Shown piece by piece: positions 56,012 through 63,228 of a stretch of DNA of 64,000 nt. How positions within the stretch are numbered: position 1 is the stretch's first letter; every line of letters starts with the position of its first letter. The notes under the pieces were generated by a model. The model worked only from the letters and a program-made list of their open reading frames with translations. It made no database searches and was not told where the DNA came from. Origin of the DNA: Phycisphaerales bacterium UBA5793 (GTDB lineage Bacteria; Planctomycetota; Phycisphaerae; Phycisphaerales; UBA5793); assembly GCA_002418285.1 (NCBI GenBank), contig DIDT01000061.1:62001-126000 (forward strand), read 5' to 3'. A program made the translations under genes and the position numbers.

Positions 56012-56740
56012 CTAGCCTCGCTTGGTGCGCCGTGGCCCTTTGTGCCCCGCCTTACCTCGTCGCGGCTTGGCCCGGGGGGTCGTTGTTCTCGCTGGTCGGG
56101 CCGATTCCAGCGTGACCTGGACGGCGTTGTGGGCCACTTGCGCGAGTTTTTGATGCAGCAGTTCGCTCTCGGGCAGCGTCATCACCTTTTCGACAAGGTC
56201 CTCGACCTGCCGGTGCACCGCGCGACCCGGATCAAAAGTCTCCAGAGCCGACTGTGTCAGCGCGTCGATGGCCTGCATGCACCACCTGGGTGTGAAATGC
56301 CTGGTTGGCTTCATCTTGGCTCGAATCGTCGTCGGTCCGACGACGGCCACGGGCAGCAGGCCGAGCTGCGTCTTGGGTTCGCACGCCAGCGCCATCACCG
56401 CCACTCCCTGGTCCAGCGCCGCCTCGTTGATCCGCCGCGCATCCGCCGCCACACATGGTGCGACGATGACGTAGCAGCCCGACTCAAGCAGTGTTTCACC
56501 CGAAGGCGGATCCTTCTCAAACACGAACACGCGGTCGGCTTCGATCGCCATCAACCTTCGCTGGCGACGCGCTTCCTGCAGCGGCATCGCAATCCGCGCG
56601 ACCAGATCCCATTCCTCGCGCGCGAACGCAGACTGCATCGCTTCGGACGCCAACCGCTCGCATTCGAAGTAGTCGCCTGCCGCCAGAGCCGCCGAGGCCT
56701 CCTCCATCGTCGCTTCGAGTTGCTTGGTGGCCGGACTCAC
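56012..56740 (-). CDS. Hypothetical cytoplasmic protein, basic C-terminus
   Basis: Not recognised; 242 aa. The first ~60 residues form helix-rich sequence (EEASAALAAGDYFECERLAS). A central alpha/beta region follows (LLESGCYVIVAPCVAADARR, GVAVMALACEPKTQLGLLPV). The last ~30 residues are extremely basic (TTTPRAKPRRGKAGHKG), as in nucleic-acid or ribosome-associated tails. The start overlaps the stop of the preceding gene by 4 nt (ATGA). It is the last gene of the minus-strand unit that includes the ketoacyl-synthase pair 1.4 kb upstream. Confidence 0.65.
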   Translation of the reverse strand: MSPATKQLEATMEEASAALAAGDYFECERLASEAMQSAFAREEWDLVARIAMPLQEARRQRRLMAIEADRVFVFEKDPPSGETLLESGCYVIVAPCVAADARRINEAALDQGVAVMALACEPKTQLGLLPVAVVGPTTIRAKMKPTRHFTPRWCMQAIDALTQSALETFDPGRAVHRQVEDLVEKVMTLPESELLHQKLAQVAHNAVQVTLESARPARTTTPRAKPRRGKAGHKGPRRTKRG

Positions 56741-57363
56741 GCGACACCCCCTGTATCGTCCATCGACTCAACCCGATCCGTCAGCACGCGCACCAGTGCC
56801 CGCCAGTGACCGACGACCGACTCCATCTCGTAGCCGACCGTATCCGACACGCTCGACCAGTCCTGGTTCGCGATCGCGTTGCGAATGTCGCCGAGTCGCG
56901 CAGCCAGCGACGACAGCGCCTCGTCGACCTCCACCGTCTCGGCGCGCATCTGCTCGAGATCGATGTTCACGAGCATGCAGCCCTGGTCAACGCCCTGTCG
57001 CACGCTGTTCCACAGTGCCAGCGCATCTTTCAACTCGCTGAGTCCCTGGGCCATGTTCCCGCCCTGGAACTGAACCGCGATCGACTCGTGCACCGCGCTG
57101 ATCTGATCCAGAGCTTCGGCCACACACTCGAGCGTTTCGCACACCAGGTTGCGCGGATTCGTGCTCACGCATCGCAGGACCTGCCCGCCGGGATTCTCTG
57201 TGGCCATCATCTCCAGATTCGGACCGTCCAGATGCCGATCATCCAGAAACACGTCCGTGATAATCCGACCCTGCGCCTCGCAAACGCCGCGCACGGTCTC
57301 GAGCGCCTCAGCCGCACCGCCGGTCACCGAATCAAGTTCATGATCGTCAAGGATAATTCGCAT
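56737..57363 (-). CDS. Hypothetical acidic helical protein
   Basis: Not recognised; about 208 aa from the ATG at 57363 (MRIILDDHELDSVTGGAAEA); the longer upstream frame is rejected as shadow. Highly acidic and predicted mostly helical (ALDQISAVHESIAVQFQGG, ALSSLAARLGDIRNAIANQD), with an N-terminal beta-hairpin-like start. No membrane span. Its stop overlaps the next start (ATGA), so it is coupled to the basic protein at 56012-56740. The pairing of an acidic with a basic protein suggests they may bind each other. 83 bp separate it from the ketoacyl-synthase genes upstream. Confidence 0.65.
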   Translation of the reverse strand: MRIILDDHELDSVTGGAAEALETVRGVCEAQGRIITDVFLDDRHLDGPNLEMMATENPGGQVLRCVSTNPRNLVCETLECVAEALDQISAVHESIAVQFQGGNMAQGLSELKDALALWNSVRQGVDQGCMLVNIDLEQMRAETVEVDEALSSLAARLGDIRNAIANQDWSSVSDTVGYEMESVVGHWRALVRVLTDRVESMDDTGGVA

Positions 57364-57446
57364 GAGAACATCATCGGCACATGGCCGGGTCTTCGCAAGT
57401 TGGAACGTCCGTAAATCCCGCCGATTGCTGCGTCGTGAGGCTCGAT

Positions 57447-58127
57447 TCAGTGCTCCGGCAGCGTCTCGAGCGTCAGCATGATCTTCCCATCCCCAACCGT
57501 CATCTGGCGGATGACCACCCGCCTTCCATCGCTCAGCCTGGCCACCGGATCGATCGACCCGCCGCTCAGCACCGTCTGCAGTTGAGAGATCGAGTGCGTA
57601 ATCGCTCCGAGCGTGCCCGACGCCAACCCGACTGGAATGGGCAGCCGCCCCGCCCGCAGGTGCAAGTCGCGCAGCGTCAGCCGCCCGTCCTCGCCCAGCA
57701 CCGGCCGACACTCCACGCTGTAGGCCTGCCCCGCATCACCCGAGCCATACCGCACGCCAACGCGAATCTGATCACCCTCGATGCTCGCATTCACTTCGCT
57801 GACCGAATGCGCCCAGTTCAGGTTTCGATTCGCCGCCCACAGCGGCAGCCGCGTCGCAAACCACGCGTTGATCCAGTCCGCATCAAGTTCCAGCGTCCAC
57901 TGCCGCGCCTCGACTGGCCGCACCTTGTGAAACGCCGTCACCACCTGGTTCTCAAGGTACTCGCCGCGGCTGAGGTTCTCGGCCAGTTGCGGCTCGGCCG
58001 GGTTCCACCACGAGGGCTCGGCCGCCAGCAGTCGCCACACGATCAGCGATACGAGCACCACGATCGCCGCCGCGACACCCAGCGACCACAGCACCGCCCG
58101 CTTCACACGTGACCGGGGCCGGCTCAT
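57447..58127 (-). CDS. Membrane-anchored protein coupled to the ketoacyl synthase pair
   Basis: Unknown, 226 aa. A basic N-terminus and one span (AVLWSLGVAAAIVVLVSLIV, about residues 11-31) anchor an extracytoplasmic alpha/beta domain with long beta strands (NWAHSVSEVNASIEGDQIRV, YSVECRPVLGEDGRLTLRDL). It ends in VVIRQMTVGDGKIMLTLETL. It resembles lipid- or membrane-facing beta-sheet proteins in general layout only. Its start overlaps the stop of the active-type ketoacyl synthase by 4 nt (ATGA), a strong hint of a joint function. Confidence 0.75.
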   Translation of the reverse strand: MSRPRSRVKRAVLWSLGVAAAIVVLVSLIVWRLLAAEPSWWNPAEPQLAENLSRGEYLENQVVTAFHKVRPVEARQWTLELDADWINAWFATRLPLWAANRNLNWAHSVSEVNASIEGDQIRVGVRYGSGDAGQAYSVECRPVLGEDGRLTLRDLHLRAGRLPIPVGLASGTLGAITHSISQLQTVLSGGSIDPVARLSDGRRVVIRQMTVGDGKIMLTLETLPEH

Positions 58128-59449
58128 GCGCCATCAAACCGCTTGACCACCAGCGTGTCGTTCTGCCCGCCAAAGCCGAAACTGTTCGACAGCGCCACGT
58201 CGATCTTCGCCTGCCGCGACTGGTTGGGTACATAATCCAGATCGCACGCCGGGTCGGGTGTCTTCAGGTTCATCGTCGGAGGCAGGGCCCCCGTGCGAAT
58301 CGCCTGTACGCAGGTGATCAACTCCACCGCGCCCGCTGCCGCAATCAGGTGCCCCATCATTGACTTGATCGAACTCACCGGGATCTCCGGCGCCAGCTCA
58401 CCGAACACGCCCTTGACCGCCAGCGACTCGATCGAGTCGTTCTCCTGTGTCCCCGTGCCGTGCGCCGAGATGTAGTGAATCGGCGGTCGCCCGTCCGGCA
58501 GTCGCTTGTGCGGATCGATCCCTGCATCATCCAGCGCTTCGCGCATCGCCGCCTGCGCGCCGAGACCCTCAGGCTGAATGTCGGTAATGCGAAACGCGTC
58601 CGCCGACGAGCCGAATCCGATGATCTCCGCCAGGATCGTCGCGCCGCGCTGCAGCGCGTGATCAAGCGTCTCGATGATGATCATTCCCGAGCCTTCGCCC
58701 ATCACGAACCCGTCGCGCGTCAGGTCAAACGGCCGCGAAGCCGTCTGCGGCGAATCCTTGCGCGTACTCAGCGCCGTCAGCCGATTGAACCCCGTCACCC
58801 CAAGCGGGTGCAGCATGGTGTGCGTCCCGCCGGCGACCATGACATCGGCGTCGCCGCGCCGCATGATCTCCATGCCCTCGCCGACCGCCTGCGTCGAAGC
58901 CGCGCACGCAGTCAGGCAGTTGTACGCCGGTCCGCGCACGCCGAGTTCCTGCGAGACGTGCAGCAGCGGGAAGTTCGCCTCCTGCTCCACCTCTTCGTGC
59001 ATCACGATGTGCTGCTTGGCCGCCGCGATCCACGCCTTCGGATCGACGCTCGTTCCACCGCCCGATTCCCATCCCGCCAGGTTCGACGCCACGGAATTCT
59101 CAAAAGCAGGCGGCCCCTCGCCGGCGCCGAAGTAGATTCCCACCCGCTTGCGATTCAGCTCCGGATACTGATCCAGCCCCGACATGCGCCAGGCCTGCAC
59201 CGCCGCCCCCAGCGCATACTGGCTGTTGAGCCGTGCGTGCTCGTGAGCCTTCGGGTTCCGCAAGAACTGGCGATAGTCGTAGTCGCGCACCTGCGCTGCA
59301 AAGTCCGTTGGAAACGTCTCGGCGTCAAAGCGCGTGATCCGGTCCACCCCCGATTCGCCGTTCACCAGCCGCGACCACACCGCATCGATGGAATGCCCAA
59401 GCGGCGTGACCCAGCCCATACCCGTGATGACGACTCGTGTCTTGCTCAT
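58124..59449 (-). CDS. Beta-ketoacyl-ACP synthase II-type, intact catalytic triad
   Basis: Thiolase-fold condensing enzyme extending acyl-ACP with malonyl-ACP, 441 aa. It starts VVITGMGWVTPLG. The nucleophile Cys182 is in LTACAAST, His330 in SAHGTGTQEND and His367 in SMMGHLIAAAG, so the Cys-His-His triad is complete. NSFGFGGQNDTLV closes the fold. The longer frame to 59668 runs into the upstream partner and is rejected. The start overlaps the stop of the second, catalytically degenerate ketoacyl-synthase gene by 4 nt. A role outside housekeeping FabF is suggested by that pairing and by the lack of acpP, fabG or fabD nearby. Confidence 0.93.
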   Translation of the reverse strand: MSKTRVVITGMGWVTPLGHSIDAVWSRLVNGESGVDRITRFDAETFPTDFAAQVRDYDYRQFLRNPKAHEHARLNSQYALGAAVQAWRMSGLDQYPELNRKRVGIYFGAGEGPPAFENSVASNLAGWESGGGTSVDPKAWIAAAKQHIVMHEEVEQEANFPLLHVSQELGVRGPAYNCLTACAASTQAVGEGMEIMRRGDADVMVAGGTHTMLHPLGVTGFNRLTALSTRKDSPQTASRPFDLTRDGFVMGEGSGMIIIETLDHALQRGATILAEIIGFGSSADAFRITDIQPEGLGAQAAMREALDDAGIDPHKRLPDGRPPIHYISAHGTGTQENDSIESLAVKGVFGELAPEIPVSSIKSMMGHLIAAAGAVELITCVQAIRTGALPPTMNLKTPDPACDLDYVPNQSRQAKIDVALSNSFGFGGQNDTLVVKRFDGA

Positions 59450-60780
59450 GCGCTCTGCTTGTGTCTCTTCAAGACCACCGCCGTGTTCTGTCCGCCGAAT
59501 CCACTGCCGCACACGAGCACATACTCCAGCCGCGCATCGCGCTGCTTTGTCGCCCCCGCATCCAACCCGTCGAGCACCGCGCCCGGCGCGATCCGCGCCG
59601 GCAGCGCCTGGTGATGGACGCACAACGCACCCGCCGCCACGTCCAGCGCCGAGGTCGCCGCCGCACACAATCCGATGTTCGGCTTCGTCGTCACCAGCGG
59701 TTTTTTCGCCAGGTGCAATCCGAATACCGTCTGCAGCGCCGCCACTTCCGCCGCGTCATACTGCCTCTGGCCGCAGCCCATCGGCACGATCGCGTCGATC
59801 GCATCCGCCTTGATGCCCGTGTCACGTAGCGCCTGCTCGATCGCATCCGCCAGGCCGTCGCCGCTTGCATCAGGCTTCGGCGGGCAGGTGCTCAGGTCAG
59901 CCGACTGCGTGGCGCCAAAGCCGGCAATCTCCGCATACACCCGCGCCCCGCGCTGCTGCGCCGTCTCGATCGACTCGACCATGAGAATCGCCGCGCCCTC
60001 GCCCGGCAGCGAGCCGATCGCATCCGTGCCGAACGGACGCACGATGGCGCCCGGATCCATGTCAGGCGCCGTCGTCGCCATCATCTCCGTGTAATGCTGC
60101 CGCAGCAGCGCCAGCATGTTGATCTTGCTCTCCGCCCCGCCCGAGAAGCACACATCCGCGTCGCCGCGCTCGATGACGCGCCGCGATTCGCCGATGCTCA
60201 GCGCCCCCGACGCCTCGCCGCACGTGATCGTGTTGCTCGGCCCGCGACAGTCGTGGATGATCGTCACGTGGCACGCCAGCATGTTCGGCAGGTACTTCAG
60301 TAGCCACAGCGGCGTCAGTTCGTTCATCCCCTCCACGCCGAACCGCTTCATCGTGAACGCGCCGGTCTCATCGCGCGCCTTGGCGAACGCCGCCGTCAGT
60401 TCGTTGATCTCAGCGACAATCAGCCCGGAGCCGATCTGGCACCCCACGCGATTGGGGGCAAAGGTCGGTTCGCCGCCGTCGGTGATGCCCTTGGTGATCA
60501 TCTTCGCGTCGGCGATCGCCCTGGCCGCCCCGATCACCGCCAGCTCCACGTCCCGGCACATGACCTTGACCGCCTTGCGGTAGTTCTTGGGTACAAAGTC
60601 CCGGACCGTCACGGCCGCATCCACCTCGGCCGCGAAATTGACCGGAAACGCCGTGGCGTCAAACTGCCGAATTGGCCCGATCGCCGACCGACCGGCCAGC
60701 AACCCCTCCCAGAGCGCCTCGCCGCCGATTCCAAGGCCCGTGACGACCCCAAGACCCGTAATGCCTACCGCACGCGACAT
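59446..60780 (-). CDS. Catalytically degenerate ketoacyl synthase (chain-length-factor-like)
   Basis: FabF-fold protein, 444 aa, starting VGITGLGVVTGLG. An ungapped match to the adjacent synthase (from HVTIIHDCRGP to SIGE) puts Glu189 at the nucleophile Cys position (TCGEASGA). The SAHGTGT box reads VPMGCGQRQYD (His to Met), and the GHLIAAAG box reads IGLCAAATS (His to Leu). The structural motifs RGDADVCFSGGAE, GEGAAILMVE and GSGFGGQN are kept. This fits a non-condensing subunit, like KS-beta/CLF of type II polyketide and aryl-polyene systems (there usually Gln). TATCCT lies 6 nt before the start; it is the first gene of the unit. Confidence 0.9.
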   Translation of the reverse strand: MSRAVGITGLGVVTGLGIGGEALWEGLLAGRSAIGPIRQFDATAFPVNFAAEVDAAVTVRDFVPKNYRKAVKVMCRDVELAVIGAARAIADAKMITKGITDGGEPTFAPNRVGCQIGSGLIVAEINELTAAFAKARDETGAFTMKRFGVEGMNELTPLWLLKYLPNMLACHVTIIHDCRGPSNTITCGEASGALSIGESRRVIERGDADVCFSGGAESKINMLALLRQHYTEMMATTAPDMDPGAIVRPFGTDAIGSLPGEGAAILMVESIETAQQRGARVYAEIAGFGATQSADLSTCPPKPDASGDGLADAIEQALRDTGIKADAIDAIVPMGCGQRQYDAAEVAALQTVFGLHLAKKPLVTTKPNIGLCAAATSALDVAAGALCVHHQALPARIAPGAVLDGLDAGATKQRDARLEYVLVCGSGFGGQNTAVVLKRHKQSA

Positions 60781-60786
60781 GAGCCA

Positions 60787-60792
60787 AGGATA
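60787..60792 (-). promoter_or_regulatory. -10-like TATCCT 6 nt before the CLF-like gene
   Basis: On the minus strand TATCCT (60792-60787), 6 nt, then ATG; no Shine-Dalgarno. It is a candidate leaderless start for the ketoacyl-synthase unit. Confidence 0.35.
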
Positions 60793-61006
60793 GCGCGCCA
60801 GGTCGGCGACGAGCCGCGCCGCCCCACAACGGGCCGCGCCTGTCATGAGACCCTGAGCATGCCGAAGGGTCAGGAAACGGTGTTCGATGTCCGAGGCGCG
60901 CTAGCGGCACCGAACACACCCGCCGATCAACAGCTCCTGCCAAGCCCCGGCACTCCGCGCCGGGGATGATCCCGCCGTTTGAAGCGACCAACCTCGCGGG
61001 CAGGTC

Positions 61007-61034
61007 TTGACTGAAGGAAAAATGTGGGTACATT
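61007..61034 (+). promoter_or_regulatory. Good sigma70-type promoter, followed by a 5' hairpin
   Basis: TTGACT (61007-61012), 16 nt, TACATT (61029-61034): the best -35/-10 pair I saw in the window. The predicted start near 61041 coincides with a hairpin ACAGGAC/GTCCTGT (61040-61059, 6-nt loop). The next reading frame begins only at 61407, so the RNA has a leader of about 365 nt or is itself a small RNA. Confidence 0.5.
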
Positions 61035-61383
61035 TTCGCACAGGACACGGACGTCCTGTCCCGCTGGGCTACATCGAGGCTGCAGCGATGGAAATCAAAT
61101 GAAAGAGAGGATCAAGTTTCGTTCGTTGATTTGGATACAACGAATGACAATGAAGGCGGCATGAAGTCAACAAGTGTGTTTGGCCTGCCGCGCCTGACAG
61201 TTGGAAGTGCAACGGAACTGGCCTGTGGTCATTCGAGTGATTTTCTTGTCCACTGTTTGGTCGATTACTAATTAGTTTGTTCCACTGCCGGCAGGATCGA
61301 TGTTCTCTGCCACAAGCGGCTGGGACGCGTTGACGGGAGCACGACCAGTGGTCGCAATCTCGACGCCGCGTTCATGCCGCCGT

Positions 61384-61400
61384 CTCCCGTCTTACGGGAG
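61384..61400 (+). promoter_or_regulatory. Hairpin covering the Shine-Dalgarno of the gene at 61407
   Basis: CTCCCGT (61384-61390), CTT loop, ACGGGAG (61394-61400). The 3' arm contains the GGGAG (61396-61400) that serves as ribosome site for ATG 61407, so folding would hide it. Confidence 0.5.
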
Positions 61401-61406
61401 CGGCGC

Positions 61407-61781
61407 ATGGATCGGCAACATGACAACCAGAATGGACTGAACCCACAGAACCCAGCGCCGGTCCGTCCGGACTTCAACGCATGGGAAGAGATTCGCCCTG
61501 CTGCGGGTTCGTGGTTGCACCATCCGCTTCTCATGCGAGGTGGCGCCACCGCGATCGCAATTGTCGCGATCATCGTGTTTGCGTATCTGGCGCAGGCGTG
61601 TCTCCGTGATCAGACGTTGGGCGAAACGGCCCGGATCCTGGGTTCACTTGCCTACGGCGCGTTCATCTTCGCAATCGTCGCGTTCACGGCGCGGGTAGTG
61701 CAGCACGAAACTACATATGCCTCGGATCAAACGACCAAAAAGCGTCCGCCTCAACCTGGAGATCAGCCCGGCGGTCCGTGA
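61407..61781 (+). CDS. Small membrane protein, unknown
   Basis: About 124 aa. A hydrophilic N-terminus (DRQHDNQNGLNPQNPAPVRP) precedes two predicted spans (ATAIAIVAIIVFAYLAQA, then ILGSLAYGAFIFAIVAFTAR). A short charged tail ends PPQPGDQPGGP. ATG 61407 has GGGAG 6 nt upstream. The last 65 nt overlap, out of frame, the start of the ribbon-helix-helix-like gene. Lower GC and isolation suggest an acquired or fast-evolving gene; no homology recognised. Confidence 0.55.
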   Translation: MDRQHDNQNGLNPQNPAPVRPDFNAWEEIRPAAGSWLHHPLLMRGGATAIAIVAIIVFAYLAQACLRDQTLGETARILGSLAYGAFIFAIVAFTARVVQHETTYASDQTTKKRPPQPGDQPGGP

Positions 61782-61944
61782 TCGTATCGAAAGCCTGCGT
61801 CAAAAGACAGAAGCGGAGAGCCTTACTGAAGTCATCCGCCGGGCGCTGGCCGTCTACGAGACACTGGTCGATTTGTCCAGCAACGATCAAATAGTGATCC
61901 GTCCATCTGATGGTCCCGAACATCCACTTGTGCTAATCCCGTGA
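61717..61944 (+). CDS. Ribbon-helix-helix-like (CopG/antitoxin type) small protein
   Basis: 75 aa. The pattern SVRLNLEISPAVRDRIESL then ESLTEVIRRALAVYETLVD has the beta strand, helix, turn, helix spacing of CopG/MetJ-type DNA-binding antitoxins. A short acidic tail follows. It overlaps the preceding small membrane protein gene out of frame by 65 nt. No Shine-Dalgarno is obvious, so translation may depend on ribosomes terminating at 61781. A toxin partner is not evident: the next gene is a DUF2971 protein. Confidence 0.6.
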   Translation: MPRIKRPKSVRLNLEISPAVRDRIESLRQKTEAESLTEVIRRALAVYETLVDLSSNDQIVIRPSDGPEHPLVLIP

Positions 61945-62019
61945 GCGATTGTGAGTAATTCTTGCTGCTCGCACTAACGGGTATCTCTTTGGGTACGTGG
62001 CGAATATGCTTGGATCACA

Positions 62020-62961
62020 ATGCGAAAAGGTCGCCACGAGTTTCGAAAGCACAAACAGACTCGGGTAATAAACCCGCCGGAGATTGTCTACAAGTATGCC
62101 ACGGTTGCGACCAACCAAGCAATCCTTCAAAGCAGCAAACTGCGTTTCCAATCTCCATTGAAGTACAACGACCCGCTCGATTCCCAGTGGGATGTTGGAT
62201 GGTCGGTCTCAACTGTAGAAGCGAGAGCGCAGTATTGCACAATTCTCGAACGTGCTCTACTCCGTCCAGAGACATGGCCAGCGAACGCGGATCCAGAATC
62301 CAAGGCTGCGATGGATAGTGAGCGATCGCGGATCATGGCGCTGCCGACTACAGAGCGTCGCGATGAAGTCTCGAAGTTCGTTCATGACTGTTCAGAGCGT
62401 CGCGGGCCCGATAGGTCATTTGTAGAAAGAATGTTGGATCTTCGTCGAAGGCTTCGTGTGCTGTGTGTATGCGAGTGTGATCGGTCCATTCTCATGTGGT
62501 CACACTACGCAGATGAGCATTGCGGCATAGTTTTGGGATTCGACACAGCCGCATTGGAGGAGCACTGGCAACGACCGCTTGAACCGATCAAGTATCACAT
62601 TGACCTACCCTGCTTGATCGACTCCAAAGCATGGGCAGAATCGCTTGTCTATGGCCTGCCAACACCTGCGATGTTGGGCAAAGAGCGTGAATGGGTGCTG
62701 ACCAAACACATGGATTGGCAATACGAGCGCGAGTGGCGCTTCGTGTGGACCGCAGATCGAGGTACAGCAGGGCTTTATCAGGATTACGAGTTCCCGGCGA
62801 ACTCACTGCTCCAGATCGTGATTGGTTGTCGGACGGAGCCAACAGCCGCAAAGCCACTTATTCGACTCGCTCGCGGAATTCAGCCAAATGTGCGCTGTTT
62901 TAGACTTTCAACGCACCCGAGCCGCTTTGAATTGATCAAGTCCGAAATAGATGATGCGTAA
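62020..62961 (+). CDS. DUF2971-family protein
   Basis: 313 aa, function unknown. The family landmarks are visible: an N-terminal YKYATVATNQAILQSSKLRF then SPLKYNDPLD, a central CDRSILMWSHYADEHCGIVL, and the C-terminal DWQYEREWRFVW. DUF2971 proteins are scattered in bacteria, often in variable regions; some lie near abortive-infection-type genes, but no mechanism is established. GC content and codon use are lower than in the core genes around it. TATGCT lies 9 nt before the ATG. Immediately downstream is a 136-bp imperfect palindrome. Confidence 0.82.
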   Translation: MRKGRHEFRKHKQTRVINPPEIVYKYATVATNQAILQSSKLRFQSPLKYNDPLDSQWDVGWSVSTVEARAQYCTILERALLRPETWPANADPESKAAMDSERSRIMALPTTERRDEVSKFVHDCSERRGPDRSFVERMLDLRRRLRVLCVCECDRSILMWSHYADEHCGIVLGFDTAALEEHWQRPLEPIKYHIDLPCLIDSKAWAESLVYGLPTPAMLGKEREWVLTKHMDWQYEREWRFVWTADRGTAGLYQDYEFPANSLLQIVIGCRTEPTAAKPLIRLARGIQPNVRCFRLSTHPSRFELIKSEIDDA

Positions 62962-62986
62962 ATCTGCCTTCACCCAATTCCAAGCG

Positions 62987-63122
62987 GGGTGCCGTGGTCA
63001 GACCGAGGCCATGGCAGAGAAGGCCACGCGATAGCGCGCCAATCACTCAAGCGGAACTGCGTGTCCAAAGCGCGCTCGCGTGGCATTACCGTCGCAGAGC
63101 CTCCCTCCACACCACGGCACCC
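62987..63122. repeat. 136-bp nested imperfect palindrome
   Basis: The outer arms are 12 bp and perfect: GGGTGCCGTGGT (62987-62998) with ACCACGGCACCC (63111-63122). Inside them pair GAGGC (63005) / GCCTC (63099), GCCACGCG (63023-63030) / CGCGTGGC (63077-63084) and AGCGCG (63033-63038) / CGCGCT (63071-63076). A 2-nt bulge separates the last two stems, and the terminal loop is 32 nt. It could be a miniature mobile element, a REP-like element or a structured RNA. Confidence 0.7.
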
Positions 63123-63163
63123 AGTCAGCTGCCTGTGACATAAGCAGACGTTCTCGCGCAGAA

Positions 63164-63190
63164 GGCGGGCCCGCTTCGCGCGAGCCCGCC
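63164..63190 (-). terminator. Hairpin after the FG-GAP gene, possible terminator
   Basis: On the minus strand GGCGGGC and GCCCGCC form a 7-bp stem about 40 bp past the stop, followed by TTCTGCG. The T tract is poor, so termination is only possible. Confidence 0.4.
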
Positions 63191-63228
63191 AGGATCAGTG
63201 TTCCTCGTTCGATGCAACAGCCCGCAGA

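Larger units (their letters stand above)
60781..61406. other. 626-bp non-coding region at the start of the accessory patch
   Basis: No credible protein gene. An inverted repeat CCCCGGC/GCCGGGG lies near 60943-60965. Beyond about 61000 the base composition becomes clearly AT-richer than the flanking core genes. The region contains a promoter-like site, a hairpin next to the predicted transcript start and a hairpin covering a ribosome site, listed separately. Confidence 0.5.

Noticed and set aside
61098..61163. A 21-codon frame (MKERIKFRSL...) in the accessory leader
   Set aside because: Too short, no ribosome site and no sign of conservation; a leader peptide cannot be supported.
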